Source: Lysobacteraceae bacterium
GTDB lineage: Bacteria > Pseudomonadota > Gammaproteobacteria > Nevskiales > Nevskiaceae
Assembly (NCBI GenBank): GCA_013823855.1
Contig: PNMW01000082.1
Coordinates: 176,948 to 240,947, forward strand
DNA length: 64,000 nt
Reading direction: 5' to 3'
Shown here: positions 1 to 7,170 of the stretch, in pieces
How the letters are laid out: every line of letters starts with the position of its first letter
Position numbering within the stretch: position 1 is the first letter of the stretch
Translations under genes and position numbers: made by a program
Notes under the pieces: generated by a model
What the model saw: only the letters and a program-made list of their open reading frames with translations
Told to the model about the DNA's origin: nothing
Database searches by the model: none

Positions 1-650
1 TCGCCAAGCACCTGGTTGACGCGCTTCTGCGCTTCGACCAGCTCGTCGGCCAGATTGCGGCGCAGGCTCAGCAGGTCCCGGCCGGCGAAGGTCTCGTTGA
101 TGATGTTGGCGTAGCGCTCCAGTTCCTGCGAGCTGTAGTCGCGGCCCATGTCGAGCACCCGGTTCTGCACTTCGCGCTGATTGACCACCAGGATCGCCAG
201 CACCCGGCCGCCGGACAGGTTCAGGAACTCGATGCGCCGCAGCACGGTGACGTTCCGGCGCGGCACGGTGACCACGCCGGCCATCGAAGACAGGCGGCTC
301 AGCAGGCCGGACACCGTCTGCAGCATGTCCGCCGACGACTTGTTTCCCGGCAGCAGCTCGCCGGCGATCCGCTCCAGCTCGGCCGCCGACAGCGGCTCCG
401 GCGCCAGCAGGGTGTCGACGAAATAGCGGTAGCCGGCCTGGGTCGGCACCCTTCCGGCCGAGGTGTGCGGCGAGGCGACGAAGCCAAGATCCTCGAGGTC
501 GGCCATCACGTTGCGGACCGTCGCCGGGCTCAGCTCGACCTTGAAGGCGCGTGCCAGCGTGCGGGAACCGACCGGCTGGCCATCGTGCAGATGGCGCTCG
601 ATCAGCAGCTTCAGCAGTTCGGCAGCGCGGGGGTCGAGTTTCTCGGACAT
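1..650 (-). CDS. hrcA: Heat-inducible transcription repressor HrcA (3' end outside window)
   Basis: This is the first 216 or so codons of HrcA, which represses chaperone operons by binding CIRCE operators and is kept active by GroEL. The protein begins MSEKLDPRAAELLKLLIERH and continues with the winged-helix signature SPATVRNVMADLEDLG and then SAGRVPTQAGYRYFVD, which are typical of the family. The GAF-like dimerisation part follows and runs off the left edge, so the gene is truncated only by the window. It is divergent from nadK, with 150 bp between the two starts. In many gammaproteobacteria hrcA precedes grpE-dnaK-dnaJ, which would lie to the left here, but that cannot be seen. Confidence 0.95.
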   Translation of the reverse strand, partial: MSEKLDPRAAELLKLLIERHLHDGQPVGSRTLARAFKVELSPATVRNVMADLEDLGFVASPHTSAGRVPTQAGYRYFVDTLLAPEPLSAAELERIAGELLPGNKSSADMLQTVSGLLSRLSSMAGVVTVPRRNVTVLRRIEFLNLSGGRVLAILVVNQREVQNRVLDMGRDYSSQELERYANIINETFAGRDLLSLRRNLADELVEAQKRVNQVLG

Positions 651-800
651 GGGCCTGGCAAGGTTGACGGCAGCACAAAGCGGGCGGACAAGAATCGCAT
701 GCAAAAGGCTTGCTTCACCGGCCTTTGAAGACAGGGTTTCATGATAATTTGCACTCAACGAGAAAAACCAAGTGCGCCGCCGGCACCCTGACTGTCCCCT
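651..800. promoter_or_regulatory. Divergent hrcA/nadK promoter region with a CIRCE-like half site
   Basis: This non-coding stretch separates two divergent genes and must hold both promoters. It includes an AT-rich part at about 739-768. TTTGCACTC at 748-756 resembles one arm of the CIRCE operator (TTAGCACTC), but the opposing arm is poor: AGTGC comes about 14 bases later instead of GAGTGCTAA after 9. Autoregulation of hrcA is therefore only a possibility. No clear -35/-10 pair could be assigned. Confidence 0.3.
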
Positions 801-1730
801 GTGACCTCCAGCCTTTTCCAGACCGTCGGCGTGATCGGCAAGCGCCGCGATCCCCGGGTCACCGACACGCTCGCCCGGCTCTGCGCCCTGCTCCGCGAGC
901 AACGCCGTGAAGTGCTGGTCGAAACCGAAACCGCGCGCCTGCTGCCCGCCGGCAGTTGCAAGACCGACAGCCGCGAGGCACTGGCCAGCCGCTGCCAGCT
1001 GATCGTGGTGATCGGCGGCGACGGCACCCTGCTCGACGCCGGCCGCAGCCTGGCCAGTTCGGGGGTGCCGATCCTCGGCGTCAACCAGGGCCGGCTCGGC
1101 TTTCTGGTCGATGTCCGCCCGGAAGACATGGGGGCCACCCTCGCCGCCCTGTTCCGCGGCGAGTACATCCGCGAAACCCGGCTGGTGCTCGAAGCCCGCG
1201 TGCGCCGGGCCGACGGCGGCCTGAGCCTGCCGTGGATGGCGGTCAACGACGTGGTGATCCGCAACCAGGCGGCGATCCGCATGGTCGAGTTCGCCACCTA
1301 CCTGGCCAGCGATGTCGGCGACGGCGGCGGCTGGGAGTTCATCAGCCAGCACCGCGCCGACGGCTTCATCGTGTCCACGGCCACCGGGTCGACGGCTTAC
1401 GCGCTGTCCGGTGGCGGGCCGGTCGTGCACCCGGCGCTGGCGGCGCTGGCGCTGGTACCGATCTGCCCGCACACGCTATCCGACCGGCCGATCGTGGTGC
1501 CGGCCTCGCGCACCGTCCGCATCGTGCTCGGCCCCAATGAAACCGGCGCGACGATGACCTGCGACGGCCAGATCGGCACCGCGCTGAGCCCGTCGGATGC
1601 CGTCGAAATCCGCCGCTCGCCACAGGATCTGGTCCTGGTCCATCCGCGCAGCTACAGCTACTTCGAACTGCTGCGCGACAAGCTCGACTGGGGGCGCATC
1701 CCGGTCGGCACGCCCAAGAAATCGTCCTGA
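801..1730 (+). CDS. nadK: NAD kinase
   Basis: NadK phosphorylates NAD to NADP using ATP in the cytoplasm. The 309-residue product has the hallmark GGDGTLLDAGR loop near residue 74, the NQGRLGFL segment, and STATGSTAYALSGGGP further on, which forms the NAD site. The start is GTG at 801, giving MTSSLFQTVGVIGKR, where VGVIGKR is the normal first beta strand. Length is normal for the proteobacterial enzyme. recN starts 10 bp after the stop, so the two are probably co-transcribed; nadK-recN adjacency is common in gammaproteobacteria. Confidence 0.96.
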   Translation: MTSSLFQTVGVIGKRRDPRVTDTLARLCALLREQRREVLVETETARLLPAGSCKTDSREALASRCQLIVVIGGDGTLLDAGRSLASSGVPILGVNQGRLGFLVDVRPEDMGATLAALFRGEYIRETRLVLEARVRRADGGLSLPWMAVNDVVIRNQAAIRMVEFATYLASDVGDGGGWEFISQHRADGFIVSTATGSTAYALSGGGPVVHPALAALALVPICPHTLSDRPIVVPASRTVRIVLGPNETGATMTCDGQIGTALSPSDAVEIRRSPQDLVLVHPRSYSYFELLRDKLDWGRIPVGTPKKSS

Positions 1731-1740
1731 CCCGCACGCC

Positions 1741-3417
1741 ATGCTGCGCAGCCTGCAGATCCGCAACCTCGCGATCATCGACGAGCTCAGCCTCGACTGG
1801 TCGACCGGCTTTCATGTGCTGACCGGCGAGACCGGTGCCGGCAAGTCGATCCTGATCGACGCGCTGGGCCTGGTCATCGGCCTGCGCGCCGATGCCTCGC
1901 TGGTCCGGTCCGGTACCGACAAGGCTGAAGTGGCAGCGGAATTCTCGGTGGCCGACTGCGCCGCAGCCGCCGACTGGCTTTCCGAACGCGAGCTGCGCGA
2001 GGGCGACGACTGCACGATCCGCCGCGTCGTCCACGCCGAAGGCCGGACCCGTGCTTTCGTCAACGGCAGCGCCGTCAGTGCCACCGAGCTGCGCGAACTC
2101 GGCGAGCGGCTGGTCGAGATCTTCGGCCAGGGGGAAAGCCGCTCGCTGCTGATGGCCGACGCCCAGCGCCGTGCGCTCGACGAGTCGGGCCGTCATCCGG
2201 AACTGCTGGCCGCCGTCGCCGCCGCAGCGCGCTCGGTGCAGCAGATCGACGCCGACATCGAAGCGCTGCGCTCGGCGCAGGGTCGCGATCCCGCGCAGCT
2301 CGACTACCTGCGCTTCCAGCTGCAGGAACTCGACGCGCTGGCACTGACGGCCGACGAACTGGCCGGGCTCGACGCCGAACACAAACGGCTGGCCAACGCC
2401 GGTCGCCTGATCAGCGACGGCGACGGTGCCCAGCAGCTGCTCTACGGCGGCGAATCGAGCATCTACGACCAGCTGTCGCGGGCCTTGTCGGTGCTGCACG
2501 GGCTGGCGCCGCTGCATGAAGGCTTCGCCGAGGCGGAAACCCTTGCCGCTGGCGCCCAGGCGCAGGTCCGAGAAGCCGCCGATTCGCTGCGCCGGCTGAT
2601 CGAACGGCTGGAGCTCGATCCGGAGCGGCTGGCCGAAGTCGAAGGCCGCCTGAGCGCGATCCACGACCTGGCGCGCAAGCACCGTGTCCGCGCCGATGAA
2701 CTGGTCGAACGCCACGCCGCGCTGCGCGAGGAACTGGGTGGCCTCGAGGATGCCGGCGCCTCGCTGGCCCGACTCGAAGCCCTGCGGCTGACCGCGCTGA
2801 AGGCCTACGCCTCGGCGGCGGCAGCGCTGACCACGGCACGCCAGAAGGCCGCGCTGGTCCTGGCCGACGCGGTGACCCGCCGGGTCCGCGAGCTGGGCAT
2901 GCCGAATGCCGAATTCGTGGTTGCCGTCGAGCCGCTCGGGCGCGACAAGCCGACCGCCCACGGCGCCGATTTCGTGCGCTTCGACTTCTCGGCCAACCCC
3001 GGGCAGCCGCCGAGGCCGCTGGCCAAGGTCGCCTCGGGCGGCGAACTGTCGCGCATCAGCCTCGCGCTGCAGGTCAGCCTGCTGTCGGAGGAAGGGGCGG
3101 CGACGATGATCTTCGACGAGGTCGACGCCGGTATCGGCGGCGTCACCGCAGACGTGGTCGGCCAGCAGCTGGCGGCACTCGGCGCCCATCGGCAGGTGCT
3201 CTGCGTGACCCATCTGGCCCAAGTGGCGGCCCGCGGCAGCGAGCACTACGGCATTGCCAAATCGGTATCCGACGGCAAGACGCGCACCGGCGTCAGAAGG
3301 CTGGATCGCGCCGCACGAATCACCGAGCTGTCACGCATGCTCGGTGGTGATGGCAGCAGCGGCAGCACCGTGACGCTGGCCGAGGAACTGCTGAGCCGCG
3401 CCGCAACGCGCGGCTGA
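1741..3417 (+). CDS. recN: DNA repair protein RecN
   Basis: RecN is an SMC-like ATPase that helps process DNA double-strand breaks. The 558-residue product starts MLRSLQIRNLAIIDELSLDW and carries Walker A GETGAGKSIL near residue 30. A long charged helical middle section follows, then the ABC signature VASGGELSRISLAL and Walker B MIFDEVDAGIGG. The start is the ATG at 1741, since the family's N terminus aligns there; the upstream in-frame extension is unrelated sequence overlapping nadK. It ends 9 bp from the convergent fur stop. Confidence 0.96.
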   Translation: MLRSLQIRNLAIIDELSLDWSTGFHVLTGETGAGKSILIDALGLVIGLRADASLVRSGTDKAEVAAEFSVADCAAAADWLSERELREGDDCTIRRVVHAEGRTRAFVNGSAVSATELRELGERLVEIFGQGESRSLLMADAQRRALDESGRHPELLAAVAAAARSVQQIDADIEALRSAQGRDPAQLDYLRFQLQELDALALTADELAGLDAEHKRLANAGRLISDGDGAQQLLYGGESSIYDQLSRALSVLHGLAPLHEGFAEAETLAAGAQAQVREAADSLRRLIERLELDPERLAEVEGRLSAIHDLARKHRVRADELVERHAALREELGGLEDAGASLARLEALRLTALKAYASAAAALTTARQKAALVLADAVTRRVRELGMPNAEFVVAVEPLGRDKPTAHGADFVRFDFSANPGQPPRPLAKVASGGELSRISLALQVSLLSEEGAATMIFDEVDAGIGGVTADVVGQQLAALGAHRQVLCVTHLAQVAARGSEHYGIAKSVSDGKTRTGVRRLDRAARITELSRMLGGDGSSGSTVTLAEELLSRAATRG

Positions 3418-3426
3418 TCAAGGACT

Positions 3427-3870
3427 TCAGACGCGCCGGCTGGAGGCCTGCTTCAGATGCGGGCAATCCTTCTTCTGGCATTCGCCATACATGATCAGGT
3501 TGTGCTCGATCAGCTTGAAGCCAAGCGAATCGGCCTTCTCGCGCTGACGCTTCTCGATGATCTCGTCCTCGAATTCGTCGACCCGCCCGCACTGCATGCA
3601 AACGATGTGGTCGTGATGATGGCCACGTTCGAGTTCGAACACGGCATGACCACCTTCGAAGTGGTGACGAGTCACCAGACCTGCGGCCTCGAACTGGGTC
3701 AGCACGCGGTAGACCGTGGCCAGGCCGATGTCCTCGCCGCCGTCCATCAGGCGCCGGTAGATTTCTTCGGCCGACAGATGACGCGTCGGGCTGTGCTCCA
3801 GCATCTCGATGATCTTGAGGCGTGGCAAGGTCACCTTCAGTCCCGCGTTACGTAGATCCTGCGATTCCAT
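3427..3870 (-). CDS. fur: Ferric uptake regulator Fur
   Basis: Fur is the iron-responsive repressor. The 147-residue protein begins MESQDLRNAGLKVTLPRLKI, has the winged-helix segment HLSAEEIYRRLMDGGEDIGLA, and then the metal-binding region with HHHDHIVCMQCG and a second CxxxxC pair near the C terminus (CQKKDC). These are the Zn and Fe ligands seen in classical Fur. It is divergent from bamE, an arrangement well known from pseudomonads and xanthomonads (fur-omlA), where the promoters share one short region. Confidence 0.96.
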   Translation of the reverse strand: MESQDLRNAGLKVTLPRLKIIEMLEHSPTRHLSAEEIYRRLMDGGEDIGLATVYRVLTQFEAAGLVTRHHFEGGHAVFELERGHHHDHIVCMQCGRVDEFEDEIIEKRQREKADSLGFKLIEHNLIMYGECQKKDCPHLKQASSRRV

Positions 3871-3979
3871 GAGACTTTCCTAAGGTGCGAAACAGGGGCG
3901 ATCGGCGGATAACATGCGCGGAACGTGGCCTAAACGGCCTTGCGCTATTATCGCACCTCGATTTTCAGCCACAACCCAT
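3871..3979. promoter_or_regulatory. Divergent fur/bamE promoter region
   Basis: This 109-bp gap between divergent genes contains TATTAT at 3946-3951, a plausible -10 for bamE about 28 bp before its start codon. No good -35 is visible. A canonical Fur box (GATAATGATAATCATTATC) is not recognisable, so direct Fur autoregulation is not supported by the sequence. Confidence 0.45.
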
Positions 3980-4426
3980 ATGCGCCCGGCCATTCGTTCG
4001 ATCCTTGCATCCCTGCTGAGCTTGAGCCTGTCGGGCTGCTTTCTCGTCTACAAGCTGCCGACTCGGCAGGGCAACGTGATCGACCAGAAGCAGTTCGACC
4101 TGCTGAAGGTCGGCCAGACCCGCGAGCAGGTGAAGTTCCTGCTCGGCACGCCGATCGCCACGTCGCCGTTCCGCAACGACCGCTGGGATTACTTCGGCTA
4201 TTACAAGGATCCGCGCGGCAAAGTGTCGACGCGCACCATCAGCCTGTACTTCGCGGGCGACAAGCTCGACCGCATGGAAGGCGTTCAGATCGCGAGCAAC
4301 GCCGCTGCGGCCGGCAGCGCAGCCACTACCGACAGCGCGGCCACTGCGACGCCGGACGTCGAGCCGGAAACGCCGGCCAGCCAGGATCCGCTGGCCAAGG
4401 GCACCGAATCGAAGGGCAGCAACTAG
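3980..4426 (+). CDS. bamE: Outer membrane protein assembly factor BamE (SmpA/OmlA) lipoprotein
   Basis: BamE is a small lipoprotein subunit of the beta-barrel assembly machine at the inner face of the outer membrane. I place the start at the ATG at 3980, because it gives a proper lipoprotein signal ending in the lipobox LSGC at about residues 16-19. The longer frame from 3914 would bury it. The core matches the family: NVIDQKQFDLLKVGQTREQV, LLGTP and NDRWDYFGY. The last 40 residues are a low-complexity Ala/Thr/Glu tail. The stop overlaps by 4 bp the end of the convergent rnfH. Confidence 0.95.
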   Translation: MRPAIRSILASLLSLSLSGCFLVYKLPTRQGNVIDQKQFDLLKVGQTREQVKFLLGTPIATSPFRNDRWDYFGYYKDPRGKVSTRTISLYFAGDKLDRMEGVQIASNAAAAGSAATTDSAATATPDVEPETPASQDPLAKGTESKGSN

Positions 4427-4692
4427 CGCCTGCCGGATCGCCGCAGCCGCTCGCGGCTTCGGCGCGCCTGCTTCGGGTCCGCTTTCAGCGGCAGACAGAT
4501 CTCCAGGCGCTCGCCCTCGTTCAAGCGGTCGTCGAGCGCCTTGACGCGACCATAGACGGCAGCTGCAGCGCCGTCCGGCAAGGTGATCGCTGCCGCCGAC
4601 AGGGCTTCGGCGATGGTCGCATCAGCCGGCAGGTCGATCAGCAGCCGCTGCATGCCAGCATCCCGCGTCGCCATCACCAACTCGACTTTCAC
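4423..4692 (-). CDS. rnfH: RnfH family ubiquitin-like protein
   Basis: This 89-residue protein has the beta-grasp RnfH/RatB pattern: [18 protein letters not shown], then [28 protein letters not shown] and a basic tail ([13 protein letters not shown]). Its biochemical role is unclear; in many proteobacteria it is paired with ratA beside bamE and smpB. Here it is opposite in strand to both neighbours, and ratA, which usually sits between rnfH and smpB, is absent. Only 22 bp separate its start from that of the divergent smpB. Confidence 0.9.
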   Translation of the reverse strand: MKVELVMATRDAGMQRLLIDLPADATIAEALSAAAITLPDGAAAAVYGRVKALDDRLNEGERLEICLPLKADPKQARRSRERLRRSGRR

Positions 4693-4702
4693 GCTGCCTC
4701 CC

Positions 4703-4708
4703 TATAAT
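4703..4708 (+). promoter_or_regulatory. -10 element of smpB, only 6 bp before the ATG
   Basis: A perfect TATAAT hexamer lies at 4703-4708 and the smpB ATG is at 4715. Transcription normally begins 6-8 bases after a -10 element, so the transcript would start at or next to the start codon. No Shine-Dalgarno sequence is present in the 30 bases before the ATG. No clean -35 is visible. Taken together this suggests a leaderless smpB mRNA. Confidence 0.5.
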
Positions 4709-4714
4709 TCATCG

Positions 4715-5209
4715 ATGAGCCAGCCGAAGCGTAACGGGAAGCAGAAGGAATCGCCGGCAGATCGCGAGATCGCCCAGAACCGTCGTGCGCGCTTCGAATA
4801 CTTCATCGAGGACAGCTTCGAAGCCGGCATCGTGCTGCTCGGCTGGGAAGTCAAGAGCCTCCGGGTCGGCAAGGCCCAGATCACCGAGGCCTACGTGATC
4901 ATCAAGGACGGCGAAGCCTGGCTGCTCGGCGGTCACTTCAACCCCTTGCTCTCCGCTTCCACGCACGTCGTGCCGGATGCGACAAGGACCCGCAAGCTGC
5001 TGCTCAGCCGCCGCCAGATCGACCTGCTCAGAGGCAAGGTCGAACGGTCCGGCTACACCATCGTGCCGCTGGACCTGCACTGGAGCCACGGCCGCGCCAA
5101 GCTGAACATCGGCCTCGCGAAAGGCAAGAAACTGCACGACAAGCGCAATACCGAGAAGGACCGCGACTGGCAGCGCGAGAAGGGTCGCGCCATGCGGCGC
5201 GATGCCTGA
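4715..5209 (+). CDS. smpB: SsrA-binding protein SmpB
   Basis: SmpB binds tmRNA and delivers it to stalled ribosomes for trans-translation. The 164-residue product contains the family signatures [32 protein letters not shown] and [18 protein letters not shown], followed by the charged C-terminal tail [20 protein letters not shown]. The start at 4715 gives [20 protein letters not shown], a normal N terminus; a longer frame from 4583 runs antisense through rnfH and is not credible. Its RNA partner ssrA lies 331 bp downstream on the same strand. Confidence 0.97.
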   Translation: MSQPKRNGKQKESPADREIAQNRRARFEYFIEDSFEAGIVLLGWEVKSLRVGKAQITEAYVIIKDGEAWLLGGHFNPLLSASTHVVPDATRTRKLLLSRRQIDLLRGKVERSGYTIVPLDLHWSHGRAKLNIGLAKGKKLHDKRNTEKDRDWQREKGRAMRRDA

Positions 5210-5540
5210 GCTGACGTGGCTTCGGCGGTCGCCGCCACGCCCCGCGCTCACCAAATTCGGACATGGCGCTCAAACAGCGGGCAGCTTGCACTGGCTTGGC
5301 GCAAATCCTGATTCGCAAGAGCTGCTTGTAAGGGCTGACTTCTTTTTCTGAAGCCCCGGGAAAGATGAACTTCCTGAAATCATGGAAACTCATCTTTCTT
5401 ATCGAGCCGCCTGCTCACGGCGGCGCGCAAGGCCTGTCCAGGCCGCGCCGCCTCCAGGCGACAACGGAATCCAGATCGGCCAGTCTTGAGCGGCATTGCG
5501 GAAGGAAGGCCCCAGTGAGTGTGCTATCGTCTGCCGACAC
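5210..5540 (+). other. smpB-ssrA intergenic region
   Basis: No credible gene is present in these 331 bp. A GC-rich inverted repeat just after smpB (CGTGGC at 5215 with GCCACG at 5234) has no T tract and is a weak terminator candidate. Near the right end TATCGT at 5525-5530 is suitably placed to be the -10 of ssrA, whose mature 5' end is at 5541. No convincing -35 at normal spacing was found. Confidence 0.35.
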
Positions 5541-5896
5541 GGGGGTGACATGGTTTCGACAGTGACTGGAAACTCGACGTGCATGCCGAGGTGCTTTCTT
5601 CCTCGTAAAACTTGAAAGCAAACAAGCTAGTTGCGAACGACGCTAACTACGCCCTCGCCGCTTAATCCCGGCGAGCGGTTGCCCCGGTGGTGTTGATGCC
5701 CCGGAAGCAGCCGTCGACTCTCATCAACTCGCGATAAAGGCAGGTCACTTGCCAATACGCTAAAACCCAAAGTGAATAGGTGAGCGCGATCCGTGCCTGT
5801 CCGGGAGCGTTCAATGAAAATCAAAGACCGGCTAAGCATGTAGATCGAAGAACGGAAGGTTGTTGGACGCGGGTTCGATTCCCGCCACCTCCACCA
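5541..5896 (+). ncRNA. ssrA: Transfer-messenger RNA (tmRNA, SsrA)
   Basis: The tRNA-like ends are clear. GGGGGTG at 5541-5547 pairs with CACCTCC just before the encoded ACCA that ends at 5896, and the T-arm GGTTCGATTCCCGCC precedes it. The 5' sequence GGGGGTGACATGGTTTCGAC is the classic tmRNA start. The resume codon GCG at 5633 opens a short frame that reads ANDANYALAA and stops at TAA 5663-5665. With the alanine carried by the RNA the tag is AANDANYALAA, one residue different from the E. coli tag (Glu to Ala at position 5). The LAA protease-recognition end is intact. Confidence 0.98.
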
Positions 5897-5904
5897 TTTC
5901 AACG

Positions 5905-5927
5905 AAGGCCGCCTCGCGCGGCCTTTT
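5905..5927 (+). terminator. Rho-independent terminator of ssrA
   Basis: AAGGCCGC (5905-5912) pairs with GCGGCCTT (5918-5925) across a CTCGC loop, and the run of T continues to 5927. It lies 9 bp after the mature tmRNA end. Confidence 0.9.
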
Positions 5928-6287
5928 GCGTTGCCGCCGAGATTCCGGCGCCGATCATCGGTGCCGCGACGCCGATCGGCAATTCGTCAAGATTCCGCCA
6001 CCGGGCCTGCGCCATGGTGTGCTTATTGCTTTCACGTCCGAGAAAATGCCAAATTCGTTTCGGTCCCACTCAAGCCCGGCAGCGGGCGCACCACGGATGA
6101 CGTCGGCGTCATCTGCTTGCTGCCGACCCTCTGTCCCGTGGCTGCGTTGCCGCGCTGCAATCCGGACTTTCCCGGGAAGAGCAGACGAATTGGCGTCTTG
6201 TCGAAAATCGGTGCTTACTCATCGATAATGCCGTCGAATCACCCCCTAAATTTTCCTTTTTCGAGATCTTTCCGCTAAAGTATTGCG
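5928..6287. other. Intergenic region between ssrA and the lipid cluster
   Basis: About 360 bp without a credible gene. The right end (6240-6287) is clearly AT-richer than its surroundings and directly precedes the first gene of the megasynthase cluster, so it probably holds that cluster's promoter. No specific -35/-10 pair or operator could be assigned with confidence. Confidence 0.35.
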
Positions 6288-7106
6288 ATGAGCGCTAATA
6301 ATCTTGTTTTCATTGTCATGGACAGCTGCCGTTACGACAGCTATCAGCGGGCCAAGCGGCCGAACATGGACCGTATCGGGGAGGGCTCGAAGCGGTATTC
6401 GTTTGCCTCCTGGACCAGCCCGTCGCATTACACCTACCTGATGGGGATGATTCCGCATACCAGTCCGCAAGGCGTTTTCGCGTCGGAGGTCTACAAGAAG
6501 GACTTCTCGCTCTGGGTCGACCGGCTGGGCGTCAAGGATCTGTCGTTCAAGAGTTTCGTGCCGCAGCTGTCGCTGCCGCATGTGCTGCAGCAGAACGGTT
6601 ATCGCACATCGGCCAAGGTGTCCCTGCCGGTGCTGAACCCGTTCTCGCATTTGAACAAGCACTTCGACGATTACAAGCTGATGGCGAATCACAACGATTT
6701 CGCCGGCATGGTCAAGCAGATCGAGTTCGACGAATCGGAGCCGCAGTTCTATTTCCTGAACCTCGGCGAGACTCACTACCCGTTCATGCTGGACCCGAAG
6801 AACATGCCGCACATCTCGGGCGTGCACGGCGTGTTCAAGCGCATGGACGACAACCTCGGTCAGGAAACCGAGGACAAGTTCTTCGACGACGAGCAGATGC
6901 GTGACCTGCATGCCCAGCAGGTGCGCTGCGTCGAATACGTCGACGAGGTGCTCGATGCGCTGATCGCCAAGGCGCCGGTCGGCACCCACTTCGTGATCAC
7001 CGCCGACCACGGCGAATGCTTCGGCGAAAGCGGTTACTTCGGCCACGGCCCGATCGTTCACGAGAAAGTGCTGGAAGTTCCGTTCCTCGAAGGCAAGAAA
7101 CGCTGA
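6288..7106 (+). CDS. Alkaline phosphatase/sulfatase superfamily hydrolase, short form
   Basis: The 272-residue protein begins NNLVFIVMDSCRYDSY, where the Asp after VFIVM is a metal ligand in the superfamily. It ends with the second metal site VITADHGECFGESG and a histidine in FGHGP. The active-site segment reads WTSPSHYTYLMG: the sulfatase consensus C-x-P-S-R is replaced by T-S-P-S-H, so it cannot form formylglycine. A threonine nucleophile, as in phosphodiesterase members, is more likely. It is much shorter than typical sulfatases (450-550 aa). It is the first gene of a one-strand cluster and precedes the megasynthase by about 60 bp. The substrate is unknown; a phosphorylated lipid or head group is an inference. 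Confidence 0.8.
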   Translation: MSANNLVFIVMDSCRYDSYQRAKRPNMDRIGEGSKRYSFASWTSPSHYTYLMGMIPHTSPQGVFASEVYKKDFSLWVDRLGVKDLSFKSFVPQLSLPHVLQQNGYRTSAKVSLPVLNPFSHLNKHFDDYKLMANHNDFAGMVKQIEFDESEPQFYFLNLGETHYPFMLDPKNMPHISGVHGVFKRMDDNLGQETEDKFFDDEQMRDLHAQQVRCVEYVDEVLDALIAKAPVGTHFVITADHGECFGESGYFGHGPIVHEKVLEVPFLEGKKR

Positions 7107-7170
7107 TCCGGTGCTGCGGCCGGCTGCTGGAAAGTCGCAAACGAGTGCAGGGTCAGATGGGAGAGCGGCA

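Noticed and set aside
748..778. Possible full CIRCE operator upstream of hrcA
   Set aside because: Only the left arm TTTGCACTC is close. The right arm is AGTGCG after about 14 bases instead of GAGTGCTAA after 9, so the operator is not established.
3914..3979. N-terminal extension of bamE starting at 3914
   Set aside because: It would place 22 unrelated residues before an otherwise perfect lipoprotein signal beginning at 3980.
4583..4714. N-terminal extension of smpB starting at 4583
   Set aside because: The extension is antisense to rnfH and not SmpB-like. The family N terminus begins at 4715.
5627..5902. Minus-strand frame of 91 codons beginning MKWWRWRESNPRP
   Set aside because: It is antisense to the tmRNA 3' end. 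Frames starting like this are a familiar artefact of tRNA-like T arms and not a real gene.
6288..7106. Interpretation as a true sulfatase
   Set aside because: The formylglycine motif CxPxR is absent (TSPSH), so a sulfatase mechanism is unlikely.
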